Assembly (NCBI GenBank): GCA_037974665.1
Contig: CM075764.1
Coordinates: 91,084,825-91,148,824, forward strand
Source: Ehretia macrophylla
Taxonomy: Eukaryota; Streptophyta; Magnoliopsida; Boraginales; Ehretiaceae
Reading direction: 5' to 3'
Length of the DNA stretch: 64,000 bases
In this document: piece after piece, positions 34,151-43,732 of the stretch
How the letters are laid out: each line of letters opens with the position of its first letter
Numbering within the stretch: position 1 is the stretch's first letter
The notes under the pieces: model-generated
Seen by the model: the letters and a program-made list of their open reading frames with translations, nothing else
Told to the model about the DNA's origin: nothing
Database searches by the model: none
Position numbers and translations under genes: made by a program

Positions 34151-35441
34151 AGTTTTTATATTGGATGGTAATGGCTTCCAATTTTAGACATGACACATAT
34201 ATTATAAAGGTACAGGCACTGACTGGTTACCTAACTATTCCTACTTCTACCGATGGTGGTTTGGTCCTGGAAGATCCGCCAAATGGACTCTAAACTAAAG
34301 CCCTCCTTTGATAGAAATAGAAAGGGAAAAGCTTTTCAAAGACTTATTTTAACGTAATCGGCTTTCCAGTGAGAGCACAAGTAATAAAATATTAGTTGAC
34401 TTTGTACTCTGCCAGAAATACGATATTTGTCTAGCAGAATCCACTAAAAAAGGTTCCGCACTTTTTAGTGCGTGACCATGCACAGGTGGGATTCACGCAC
34501 TTGTATTTGGCTTTTGAGGAAGCTTTACTGTCTTGCAAAGAGACAAAAAAAAAAAAAAAAAAAAGCTGTAATCGTCAACTATGTGGCTTAGAAAGAAGTT
34601 GGATGATACTGGGTAGCAATCACAACAGAAAACCGCTGTTTTGTTTTTCAGCTTTAACCATTCATTCTCTACACCTCCTGGAAGTGAGAACAGGTTATGT
34701 TTCCTCTCTACACAAATATTGCTTGTTCTTTCATTTTATTGGTTAGAGGGGAAGGTGATTTTATATTTCAGTCAGTTGCTCTGAAGATTGGTTGCTCTAT
34801 AATTGCCTTGATGTTAACTGTTAAGGGCGGATTTAAGGTTTTTATCTTATGGGAATTGAACATATAATTTAATAATTATCGGTGCTAAATTATTTTTTTA
34901 ACTGAAAATATACATATATAAGAATGCACTTATTTGTACAAGTTGAATGAATTTCATAAACAGACATTTGTATGTAATCTCCTTTTATTGCATTTATTAA
35001 CATTGTATAATAGTAGCAGATGAAGATAGTATATGTTCATCTTCTGGTAAAATCCTTTCCTTTGTAATTAGGAAGATTTTCTTGAAAATCTAATCAAACA
35101 ACAGGAATGGTGACTAGTGTTGAAATTTACTTTATCTTCTACGAGGACAAATGTCAATAAAATGGACTTATTTGACTTCTTAAAAAATGAATTGCATAAT
35201 ATTAGTTGAATAGTTTACCTGTTTTGCTTTTGGGTTGTTAGTTCATCAATTTTTGGAACTAACCATATAGAGTATGAACTTCTATTCTGAAAGAAATGAT
35301 CTTAAAGCTTTGATAAATGAGCAAAGTGAATGACTTCCAATCTTGACCCTTCAGAATTTCAATTTCTGCCACGATCTTGAAAGCCTGCCCTGGAAAAACA
35401 AGATTCGATCACATTTTTGCTAGGCAAGATTTGATCACACT
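34151..35441. other. Intergenic region upstream of the DUF247 gene
   Basis: AT-rich, with an A run at 34545-34564. The promoter of the DUF247 gene must lie here, but no TATA box can be singled out with confidence. Small ORFs such as that at 34468 have no recognisable domain. Confidence 0.5.
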
Positions 35442-36788
35442 ATGTACAATGGCTATTGGACAAGCATGTCTGTAAACGTATCAATTTCGAGTAGTGAGGA
35501 TAAAGTTAATCAAGTTCTGAACATGGCACCGAACATTGACAGCGTAGTATCTTCCATTGAAGATAAGCTGCGTACATTGCCTACAGATTGTTACACAGTT
35601 TGTATCTATAACGTTCCTGAGAAGTATCACAAAGCCAATGAAGATTCATATAAGCCTAGATTAGTCTCAATTGGCCCTCTTCATCATGGGAAAACCCAAC
35701 TTCAAGCTATGGAAGTGTACAAGTTAAGATGCTTACAGAGTTTTTTGGAGAGAACTGGACATGACCTTCGTTACTTTGTCAACTTAGCACGACGAGAGGA
35801 ATATCTTGTCTGTGCGTGTTATGAAGACACCACTGAACTAAGGTCAGAGGTATTCCTCGAAATGATTTTGTTGGATGGTGTATTTGTTATTGAAGTTTTC
35901 TTGAAAAACCATTTTGTTGAGATGAGAGAGCAGAGTGATGTTCTCTTCAAAAATCAATGGATGTCGGATGATTTACTCCATGACATGTTGTTACTAGAGA
36001 ACCAACTTCCTCTGCGTTTCGTCAGCCATCTGTTTGATAAAATAGTTCAGTTTTCTAAATGTGAGTTATCTGTCTTTGATCTTGCTCGTGAATACTTCCA
36101 GAATGTAGGAAATACAGGGAAATTATCGTTGAACATCTATTGCAGTAGTGCAAAACATTTGGTTGAGTTTCTGATATATGCTCATAGTCCCTCGCGTCCA
36201 AGAGAGCCATCAACTAGAGAGAAGTTTGAATGTGGCCGTAGTGCAATAGAGTTACAGAAAGCTGGAATTAAATTCTCTTGTGGAAATGCAACTTGTATAT
36301 TTGACGTAACATTTTGCAAAGGAGAGCTGGTGATCCCAAAGCTGGTCGTAAATGATTCAACCAAAACATTTTTCCGGAATCTGATAGCTTTTGAACACTG
36401 TCGATATTTGTCAAAGAACATAACAAGCTATGTCATCTTCATGGGCAACTTAATAAACACCTCGGAGGATGTCGAACTGCTTGTTAGAAAAGGAATCATT
36501 GAGAATGCAATTGGTGAAAGTGTGAATTTGAAAAATCTATTCAATAATCTCCACAAGGAGATTATGACAGATCCAAGTGACTTTTATTTTGCTAAGGTTT
36601 GTGGGGACCTGAATCACTATTACAGAGACTATTGGCATCAATGGAGAACAACTTGGTTTAAGTGGAAGGTTATTCTGAGACGCGATTATTTTGGCAATCC
36701 GTGGTCTCTCATTTCTATCATAACTGCTGTTATATTGCTCATTCTTTCTGTAACACAGACAGAGTGCTGTGTGTTTCAACATGTTTGA
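35442..36788 (+). CDS. DUF247 (UPF0481) family protein
   Basis: Intact single-exon gene, 448 codons, within the usual 400-550 of the family. Family motifs appear in order: VPEKYHKANEDSYKPRLVSI with GPLHHG (residues 58-83), EVFLEMILLDGVFVIEVF (136-153), DMLLLENQLPLRFV (181-194), SAIELQKAGIKFS, then FFRNLIAFEHC and YVIFMGNLINTSEDVELL. Residues about 421-439 (SLISIITAVILLILSV) form a membrane segment near the C-terminus, as in most members. The molecular function of the family is unknown; some members in grasses are linked to self-incompatibility loci. In-frame ATGs at 35466 and 35523 are other possible starts. It is flanked by MITEs upstream. It is the only intact host gene seen here. Confidence 0.93.
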   Translation: MYNGYWTSMSVNVSISSSEDKVNQVLNMAPNIDSVVSSIEDKLRTLPTDCYTVCIYNVPEKYHKANEDSYKPRLVSIGPLHHGKTQLQAMEVYKLRCLQSFLERTGHDLRYFVNLARREEYLVCACYEDTTELRSEVFLEMILLDGVFVIEVFLKNHFVEMREQSDVLFKNQWMSDDLLHDMLLLENQLPLRFVSHLFDKIVQFSKCELSVFDLAREYFQNVGNTGKLSLNIYCSSAKHLVEFLIYAHSPSRPREPSTREKFECGRSAIELQKAGIKFSCGNATCIFDVTFCKGELVIPKLVVNDSTKTFFRNLIAFEHCRYLSKNITSYVIFMGNLINTSEDVELLVRKGIIENAIGESVNLKNLFNNLHKEIMTDPSDFYFAKVCGDLNHYYRDYWHQWRTTWFKWKVILRRDYFGNPWSLISIITAVILLILSVTQTECCVFQHV

Positions 36789-38893
36789 AAATTTGACTTG
36801 ATTAGTTCCTTCGGATTGCAAACCTTGAAATTTTTATCAAGTTTCTTTATATTGTATTTACGATTTTGCAAAAAAGTTTCAAGTTTCTTTATATTCTAGT
36901 ACATTATAACCTCTTTTTGAATAGGTAATAAGAGTTACAATTGCTACTCTTTTTATGTCTTCTGCATCTTGTTGAGTAGCCTTTCTATTAACATCAATAC
37001 ATTTCAAACTCTCTTTTTCATTGAAAAATGAGATGCTACTTATTAATTCCTTGCAGTTTGCCAATGGAGGTAAATTTAACAAAGCTAGAGGTGAATTAAG
37101 AATGTGCCCGGACTCATCGACTGTAATATATAAAGGCACAAATGATAGTTTTGACGCAACCAGAATTGTGTTATTCTATACATAATGAGATTGAACTCTT
37201 AGTTCAGGTGAGATTTCCAGTAAAAGAGAATGTTGAATACACTAAAAGTGCTGAAGTTGGAAATAATCTGTTTGTGTCACTCCTCGAACTTAGAACTCTA
37301 GGCACGCAGGCGAGACTGGTGTTATAAACATAACAAATAACTATTTGAGTATATTTCTACTGGCTCAAAACGGTAAATTCAAATTATCTCTTATACTCAT
37401 AACACCTACTTATAAAACAAACATATTCATAATTTCCCACTGATGTAGGGTGTCACATACACCTCCATTAAGGACGTGACATTCTGATCAAGGGCACACA
37501 CACCTAAGACCAACTAGGCAGTGCAAGATTCTAAAGGTGGCTCCTACAGGTTCAAGAGGTGACTCCCACCGCCTTCTTGGTGTAGTACTTTATCCCGCAT
37601 AGCACTTAGTTCACACACTAGTTAGTGACCGGCTCTTATACTACTCTGTCATACCTCCAAAATTTACCTAGACAAATCTCTTGAACATAACCGCAGCGAT
37701 CCTAAGGAGACACATCCTTCCTAAACCTGTAAGACTCTAATTTACAATATGTAAAAATGTGACCTTAAGATAAGTAAAATGGCAGGGTCAGAGCATTTAC
37801 ACATTATCAAATAAATCTAATCTCAAATACATAATAAACACTTAACATAAAATGGACTTTAGTTTACATAATCCTTGCAGTAATGGTGATTCATCAAAAC
37901 AAAGGGAAAATTAAAATCTGAGAGCTACTCTCCACAAAATAACTTCCAAAGATTCATAGTCCTGAAAGTCAACCAAGCAGTGATACCAAATTCAACTTCA
38001 ACCGAACATATGCACAATCTAATTCTTGTCATCTACAAGAGTTAATTTGAAAAAAAAAAATGAGTAGGAAATACTCATTAAACGGATTTTCTCACAAATA
38101 TCATGAGACCATACTTTTAAATAAGTTACAATACTACATTAGATGCTATCATTTACATATGTTGAAGAAAACATGTTGATGAAAACCTCTTAACACCTCA
38201 TCCATTTTGCTTTGAAGTAGATATATAAAAGGCATAAAACTGAAATAAATAACTTAATAATAAAAACATTTAACCTTTGAAGACATTTGAAAAAGGAATT
38301 AAAGGCTTCGGAAAAAAATACGATACATGCATGAAGACTCAAAAGAAATCCAACAGATACCTAATGAATTGTTGAAAACATTTAACATTCAAATTCATTT
38401 TTCTACAAGCCTAGGATTAAACATTTTTTTTCTTCAGAACACTTTAACCACACTTAATTATTTTCACATTGTGGCTACTTATATCACAGTAGCTCGGGCC
38501 ACCTCACTACGCCCAATCATCACAGGCAAAGGGATCCCATATATCCACATAATCTTAGCCAAATTATTAACCCCAATCGGTTGGGTCCACACAACACAGT
38601 CACGCTGAAAATGCTTTCTCAATAACTTTCAAACTCTATTCCCTTTCAAAAAATGTTTCATATACTTTCAATATCTTTTAAAAGACTTTCAAAACCCCAA
38701 TGCATTTCTTGTAAAGTTGTACGACCTAAATTCTCAGGCTCATATGTGTTAGAATAGGTCCCAAGTTTTTACATTCGCGTGTAAACTCGTGTAATGCATA
38801 TGAAAACATTTTTAAAGGCCTGTAAGATTGAAATATATAATGCAAAACAGTTGTTATATCGATCACTATTAATATTTCTAGTAAATAGAAAAT
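36789..38893. other. Intergenic stretch downstream of DUF247
   Basis: No supported gene. From about 37443 (TGTAGGGTGTCACATACACC) the DNA has the look of a Gypsy LTR in reverse orientation, but no second end was found. Small ORFs at 36879-37139 (minus) and 38327-38608 (plus) have no domain. Confidence 0.4.
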
Positions 38894-39143
38894 ATGAGTA
38901 CTAAATAAGAAAAGAAAAAAAAATGAAACAAAGTATGTCTTATGCATTTTATCGGATGCTCTGAAACTCCCTAGAAGCAATATGATATACACATGGATGA
39001 ACCTTTCAAACCCAAAAAATGAGTACTAAATAAGAAAAGAAAAAAAAATGAAACAAAGTATGTCTTATGCATTTTATCGGATGCTCTGAAACTCCCTAGA
39101 AGCAATATGATATACACATGGATGAACCTTTCAAACCCAAAAA
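38894..39143. repeat. Tandem duplication, 2 x 125 bases, identical by eye
   Basis: The unit starting ATGAGTACTAAATAAG at 38894 is repeated from 39019 with no difference that I can see, including a run of nine A. It is either very recent or an assembly effect. Confidence 0.9.
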
Positions 39144-39376
39144 CTTTTCATCTTGCGGCACACCATAAAAAGAGGAAAAGGAATAAAACCCTATCAATTG
39201 CATAAAAAGAGGTAAACAGAACCCCAGATTCACTAAAATTTACCTCATAAATTACTGGGGGTTTGGCAGACACGGACAATACGCAACATCCTTAGTGGTA
39301 AAAACTCACAGGCTGATTCCTTGGATCGATCATGAATTTCCTCCAATGAACAAATTACTACAACAAATTATTATTT

Positions 39377-39694
39377 AGGACAAATTGGACAAATAGTCCC
39401 TATTGTTTATAAGTTTTGGACAAATGATCTTCATTCTTATAGAAGTCACACAGTACACAAGTAGTCCTCATTGTTACAAGAGTCACTCATTTAGTCCCTA
39501 TTATTTGCAAAGGTCTCTCTATTAGTCTCCAATGTTTGCAAATATCTCACCATTAGTGGTGAGACTTTTACAAACAATAGGGACTAATGGTGAGTCATTT
39601 GAAAACAATGAGGACTAACTGCGTGACTTTTAAAATAATATGAATTAATTATCTAAAATAGATAAACAATAGAGACTAATTGTGAGATTTGCCC
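39377..39694. mobile_element. MITE-like inverted-repeat element
   Basis: 318 bases. The left arm (AGGACAAATTGGACAAATAG, then TCCCTATTGTTTAT) and the right arm (as reverse complement AGGGCAAATCTCACAATTAG, then TCTCTATTGTTTAT) pair over about 40 bases. The interior repeats the same TAGTCC-(N)-ATTGTTTGCAAA theme in both directions. A possible ATTT duplication borders it. No ORF. Confidence 0.55.
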
Positions 39695-39699
39695 TATTT

Positions 39700-40074
39700 T
39701 TTACAATAAAGGCAGCTGAACCAAATTGGCTACTCAAATTCATATAAAGGATGAAGTAGTTACGTAGTTTTACAATTTACGTTACCACAAGTTAGCGTAT
39801 TAGTACAAATATTATTTTTTACAATAAAGCAGTTGAACCAATGTGGCTGCCTACGTACCTTGATACACACTCTTATCAAGGATCAAACTGCTATGTAGTT
39901 CTACAATTTAGATCATTAAAAGTCTTAAAAATTGTATTAACACAATACAAGGTTCCACCAATTCTAAAAATAAATCATTCAACAAGCTCTTGAGACTGAT
40001 GTTGTTCTTGAAGTTAGCAGCAATGTTGTTCAAAACCACGGCTTGTTTCCATCACCTTTTGGTTCTTGATGAGC
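39700..40074. other. Spacer with a short degenerate duplication
   Basis: Two diverged copies of a block that starts ACAATAAAG(G)CAGCTGAACCAA and includes CTACGTA words (about 39709-39830 and 39820-39920). No gene. Confidence 0.45.
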
Positions 40075-40237
40075 TTACACTAGAACAGCTTTGCGCCTAT
40101 GCTGAAACTTGTTGCAATGTCTTGCCTTGGCGAATTCGAGCGTTGATTGGCTAAAATCTCTCGTGGTCATCTTGTAGTAATTTTCATAAACAATGTCAAC
40201 CTTAGGAAACTCCAGCTTCAACTCAACAAGCACTTGC
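40075..40237 (-). pseudogene. Truncated coding fragment, perhaps GDSL esterase-like
   Basis: The minus-strand frame is open from 40237 to TAA at 40075 and reads LKLEFPKVDIVYENYYKMTT, then FAKARHCNKF. The VDIVYENYY part recalls the IVYADYY block of plant GDSL esterases, but the following block does not fit well. It is cut exactly by the LTR at 40238, so it may be the last piece of a host gene broken by that insertion. The family is a weak guess. Confidence 0.25.
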
Positions 40238-41795
40238 TGATAAATCCATATTTTAAGTAATTTTAACCCATTAAATCATATATGTTGCATTATAATTTCG
40301 AGCTTAATTGTATATTTTATACAATTTTAGTGCAATATAGGTTTTGAAAAAAAATGACAAAAAGGGCCACAAAAACCAACATTTGGAACAAATATTCGGT
40401 GCAACACTAAAGGAAAATTGTAGAAACAACTTTAAAATGAGCAAATCGAGATTGAATTTGGCCAAACCGAGTGCGGAAACAGATTCAGGACGCTGAAAAA
40501 CCTTGAAATAGACTTGGTCAACTTTTTGATCAATGGTCCAAGTCAACTGAACCGGTCAAAGTCAAAGTTCGGAGTCAAAGTTCACCTACCACAGCCGAAA
40601 GTGCGCTCGAGGGCCCCTTTTCCGCGCTCAAGCGCCACTTTTTGAAAAAAGCAGACAAGTAAACGGCAGAATGCGAAAAGAAAAAGACAGGAAAAAATAT
40701 AAAAATGAATAGTGCAGAAGGGCGCTCGAGCGCGCCTAATTGGCACTCGAGCGCCCTCCTGAAATCTTGCCTAAAAATATCACGATTTTGCAGCAACAAA
40801 GACAACTCTTCTTAGCCAAGCTTCTACTACTTTAGGAACATAAGCCAAATTTCACCATTTGCTTTGTATATAATCAGTTTTCTTCATATTTTAGCTTAGG
40901 AGTTGGTTAGTTTAGTTTAGTTAGGGTCCTAAAATAAGGGCCGGGCTTATGGATTAACGCCATAGCTTCGGAGAAATCGAGTCGGCTAAATCAAGACGTG
41001 CTTAAATTTGGTAACTTTTATTCTTGATTTCAATTGCCGTTTTGTAAATCTAATTATGGCACTTTAGACCCTTATTTTTGGAATGAATAATAAGTGAGGA
41101 TATTTTTATATATATTTAGGTTTATATTAATTAAAGTCTCGTATTCTTTAATTACTTAGTATTATCAATTAATTATACATATACTTATTGTTATGTTATT
41201 GTCAATTGTAAGTACATATACGCCCAGTTTTGTAAACCAGTGGCAATACGAGACTACATCGGACGGAATTAGCTAGGTTGTATCAGTACCTCCGGGGTAC
41301 GTAAGTAAGAAGATTAATTGAGAGATTGGATATTGTTAGGTTGTACCAACATATTCAGTCTTGTTAATTAATGAGTCATATTACTTACGTATGTAAGGCT
41401 AACTTCAAAAGTGGGAGCTTGCAGTCCTATTTGTTGAATGATTTATTCTTTTAGTTTAAATCTATAATATTACACTTAAATACTCCAATCGAACTTGTCA
41501 TTCTAAATCATGGACCTGCTAAATTGAATTAATCACACCTGGACTAAATTATTTTAGTTTAATATTGTACTTTTGGACTTAATTTACCGTATCTTTGGAC
41601 TTTTGGACTTAATCAAACTTATTCGTGACGGGAGATAGTCAAACAAATTATAAACTAAATTCTTAACTTGAAACCGTTAATCCCAATTTTCGTGGATCGA
41701 CCATCTACTCGCCACAGCTAAAGGTAATTCAAGGTAAGCAATATTTTCAATCATTTAACCTTACCACTATTTTTTAGCGCAAAACGATGCGATCA
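40238..41795 (+). repeat. Left LTR of the Athila-like element
   Basis: 1558 bases, TGATAAATCC...GATCA. It contains four copies or near-copies of the CTCGAG-centred palindrome (40603-40755). It matches 45690-47255 closely, with scattered substitutions. Confidence 0.88.
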
Positions 41796-41799
41796 AAAT

Positions 41800-41818
41800 T
41801 TAGTGTTGTTGCCGGGGA
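41800..41818 (+). promoter_or_regulatory. Degenerate tRNA-Asp-type primer site (left)
   Basis: TTAGTGTTGTTGCCGGGGA corresponds to the consensus TGGCGCCGTTGCCGGGGA of Athila elements, with several changes at the 5' half. The copy after the right LTR (near 47259) is better kept: TGGCGTCGTTGCCGGGG. Confidence 0.7.
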
Positions 41819-42450
41819 TTGGCATTCAATTTTTTCATGTAAGAGTTTAGTTTATTGTATATAATTCTATCCTTGTAAATTTGTATGTAGAATTATTATT
41901 TTTAGTTTTGTATATACTGTGTTGTTTTAATTTCTTGTATTTATTTTCTTCTTTTTGTAAATAAAAAAATCTTAAAACAAAAAAAATGAGTAAAAAAATT
42001 CTTTCTTAAAAAAAAAAAAGATTTTTATTTATTTTCTAAAATGTTTGTTATTTACATTTCTAAAAAAAACATGCTAAAAATCACATACTCTTGAACCCCA
42101 TAAAAGAGTTTAAATGGTCTGGGTAGTTGAATATATATATATATATATTTTTTATTATTATTATTTTTTTGTTCGACAAAAAAAAATTGTGATTTTGTAG
42201 AAAATAGGTTTGGGGAAGATTATATCTTCCTATTTTGTGATTTTCCAAAAAAACAAAAGTCGGGAAAACCATGTTCGAGCGCACCTGATCTCCCGCTCGA
42301 GCGCCGTTAACCTTAGCAGAAGGGTTTTAAATCCCTGCTTTCTTCATTCTCCCCTTCATTTTTCTTCACCGCCACCTTCACTCTCCCTTCTCTAAAAATT
42401 TTTCTTCTTTCATTCTTCTAGTCTACTGTTTTCAACATCATGATGTTTGG

Positions 42451-43014
42451 TGTAAGGCCCCGAACCTAACTCTCATGCCTACAGGATACTCCTTAGGACT
42501 TGGGCCCAAACGAGTATTGAGGCCATGGCGAGCAGGCCTAGAAACATACTATGCACGTATTGTCCGCTTTGGAGCCCATACTCCTCATGGTTTTGCTGCC
42601 TCCTAGCCACTGCCAGAAAAACGCATGTGCACGAATATACGAGATATCTCTATATATTCAATAGCCTAGAGACCTCTGCGTCTGATGTGTGATATTATAC
42701 CCGCCCCCCCTTGGGGACCCAGCGACCTCGTTGGCCATATGAACGCATCGGTTCTGATACCACTTTGTAACGCCCCGAACCTAACTTCCATGCCTACAGG
42801 ATACTCCCTGGGACTTGGGCCCAAACGAGCACCAAGGCCATGGCGAGCAGGCCCAAAATTGCACTATGCATGTATTATCCACTTTGGAGCCCATACTCCT
42901 TACAGTTTTGTCGCTTCCCAACCACTGCCAGGAAAACACGCGTGCACGAATATACGAGACATCTCTATATATTCAATAGCCCAGAGACCTCCGCGTCCGA
43001 TGTGGGATATTACA
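42451..43014 (-). mobile_element. TRIM element A (minus orientation)
   Basis: Two 249-base LTRs (42451-42699 and 42766-43014) enclose only 66 bases. Read on the minus strand the LTR starts TGTAATATCCCACATCGG and ends GGGGCGTTACA. The left copy shows TATAAT at its start and GGGGCCTTACA at its end. Next to the 5' LTR (right copy) is AAGTGGTATCAGAACC (42765 downward), a primer site for initiator Met tRNA. A C-rich strand (GGGG... on minus) before the 3' LTR is the polypurine tract. LTR words such as CCAAAG(C/T)GGA are common in plant TRIMs. No coding capacity. Confidence 0.85.
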
Positions 43015-43612
43015 CCCGTAACCCCATCCTATATCGGAAGGAGAAATGTTGGGACTACTAGATAAAAGGGATGTCCTGGATTATCCGTGCACACGCGTTT
43101 TCCTGGCAGTGGCTGGGAGGCGACAAATTCGTAAGGGTATGGGCTCCAAAGCGGACAATACGTGCATAGTACATTACTGGGCCTGCTTGCCATGGCCTCG
43201 GTGCTCGCTTGGGCCTAAGTCCCAGGGGGTATCTCGTAGGCGTGGGAGTTGGGTTCGGGGCGTTACAAAGTAGTATCAGAGTGGGCCTTCCTTTGCGCCA
43301 GCTGCCCGCGAGGGCGCTGGGTCTCCTTAAGGGTGGGGGGGGGGGGAGGGGGGGCGATGTGGTAATCCCATCCCACATCGAAAAGAGAAACGTTGGGACT
43401 ACTAGATATAAGGCATGTCTTGGACTATCCGTGCACGCACGTTTTCTTGGCAGTAGCTAGGAGGCGATAAATCCGTGAGAGGTATGAGCCCCAAAGCGGA
43501 CAATACGTGCATAGTGCGTTACTGGGCCTGCTCGCCATGGCCTCAGTGCTCGCTTGGGCCTAAGTCCCAGGGGGTATCCCGTAGGCGTAGAAGTTGGGTT
43601 CGGGGCGTTATA
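43015..43612 (+). mobile_element. TRIM element B (plus orientation), head to head with A
   Basis: LTRs at about 43015-43267 and 43358-43612 end in GGGGCGTTACA and GGGGCGTTATA. Between them lie 90 bases with a worn primer site (AAGTAGTATCAGAGTGGG, 43268-43285) and a G-rich polypurine tract (43331-43354). Its LTRs resemble those of A over the 3' two thirds but differ in the first 60 bases, so B is a related subfamily and not a mirror copy. A and B touch at their 5' ends with no host DNA between them. TTTGG borders the pair on both outer sides (42446-42450 and 43613-43617). Confidence 0.83.
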
Positions 43613-43732
43613 TTTGGGACTCTCATGGCAGATCAATTTGCCATGGTTGTGTACTCATTTGCAAGTGTATTCATCCTTTACCTTTTTCTTATTTATCTCT
43701 TTATCAAGTGGGATCATAGGTGTATTGAGTAA

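Larger units (their letters stand above)
42440..43732 (+). pseudogene. Small membrane-peptide ORF split by the TRIM pair
   Basis: The ORF starts ATGATGTTTGG (42440-42450) and resumes at 43618 after the insertion and one TTTGG duplication. It stops at TAA 43730-43732, giving 41 codons if the insertion is left out. The middle (FAMVVYSFASVFILYLFLIY) is a strong single membrane helix, followed by a basic and polar tail with His, Arg and Cys. A CT-rich leader precedes it and an AATAAA lies at 43798-43803. I do not recognise a family. It may be an accessory micro-ORF of the non-autonomous element, or chance. Confidence 0.4.

Noticed and set aside
36879-37139. 86-codon minus-strand ORF downstream of DUF247
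   Set aside because: Composition is protein-like but no family, start context or neighbour supports it; too short to call.
42685-43460. ORFs of 73-126 codons in the TRIM cluster
   Set aside because: They lie in GC-rich LTR sequence, recur in the other LTR copies and have no domain.
42451-43612. Cassandra-type LTRs with 5S rRNA
   Set aside because: No 5S internal promoter motif was found in any of the four LTR copies.
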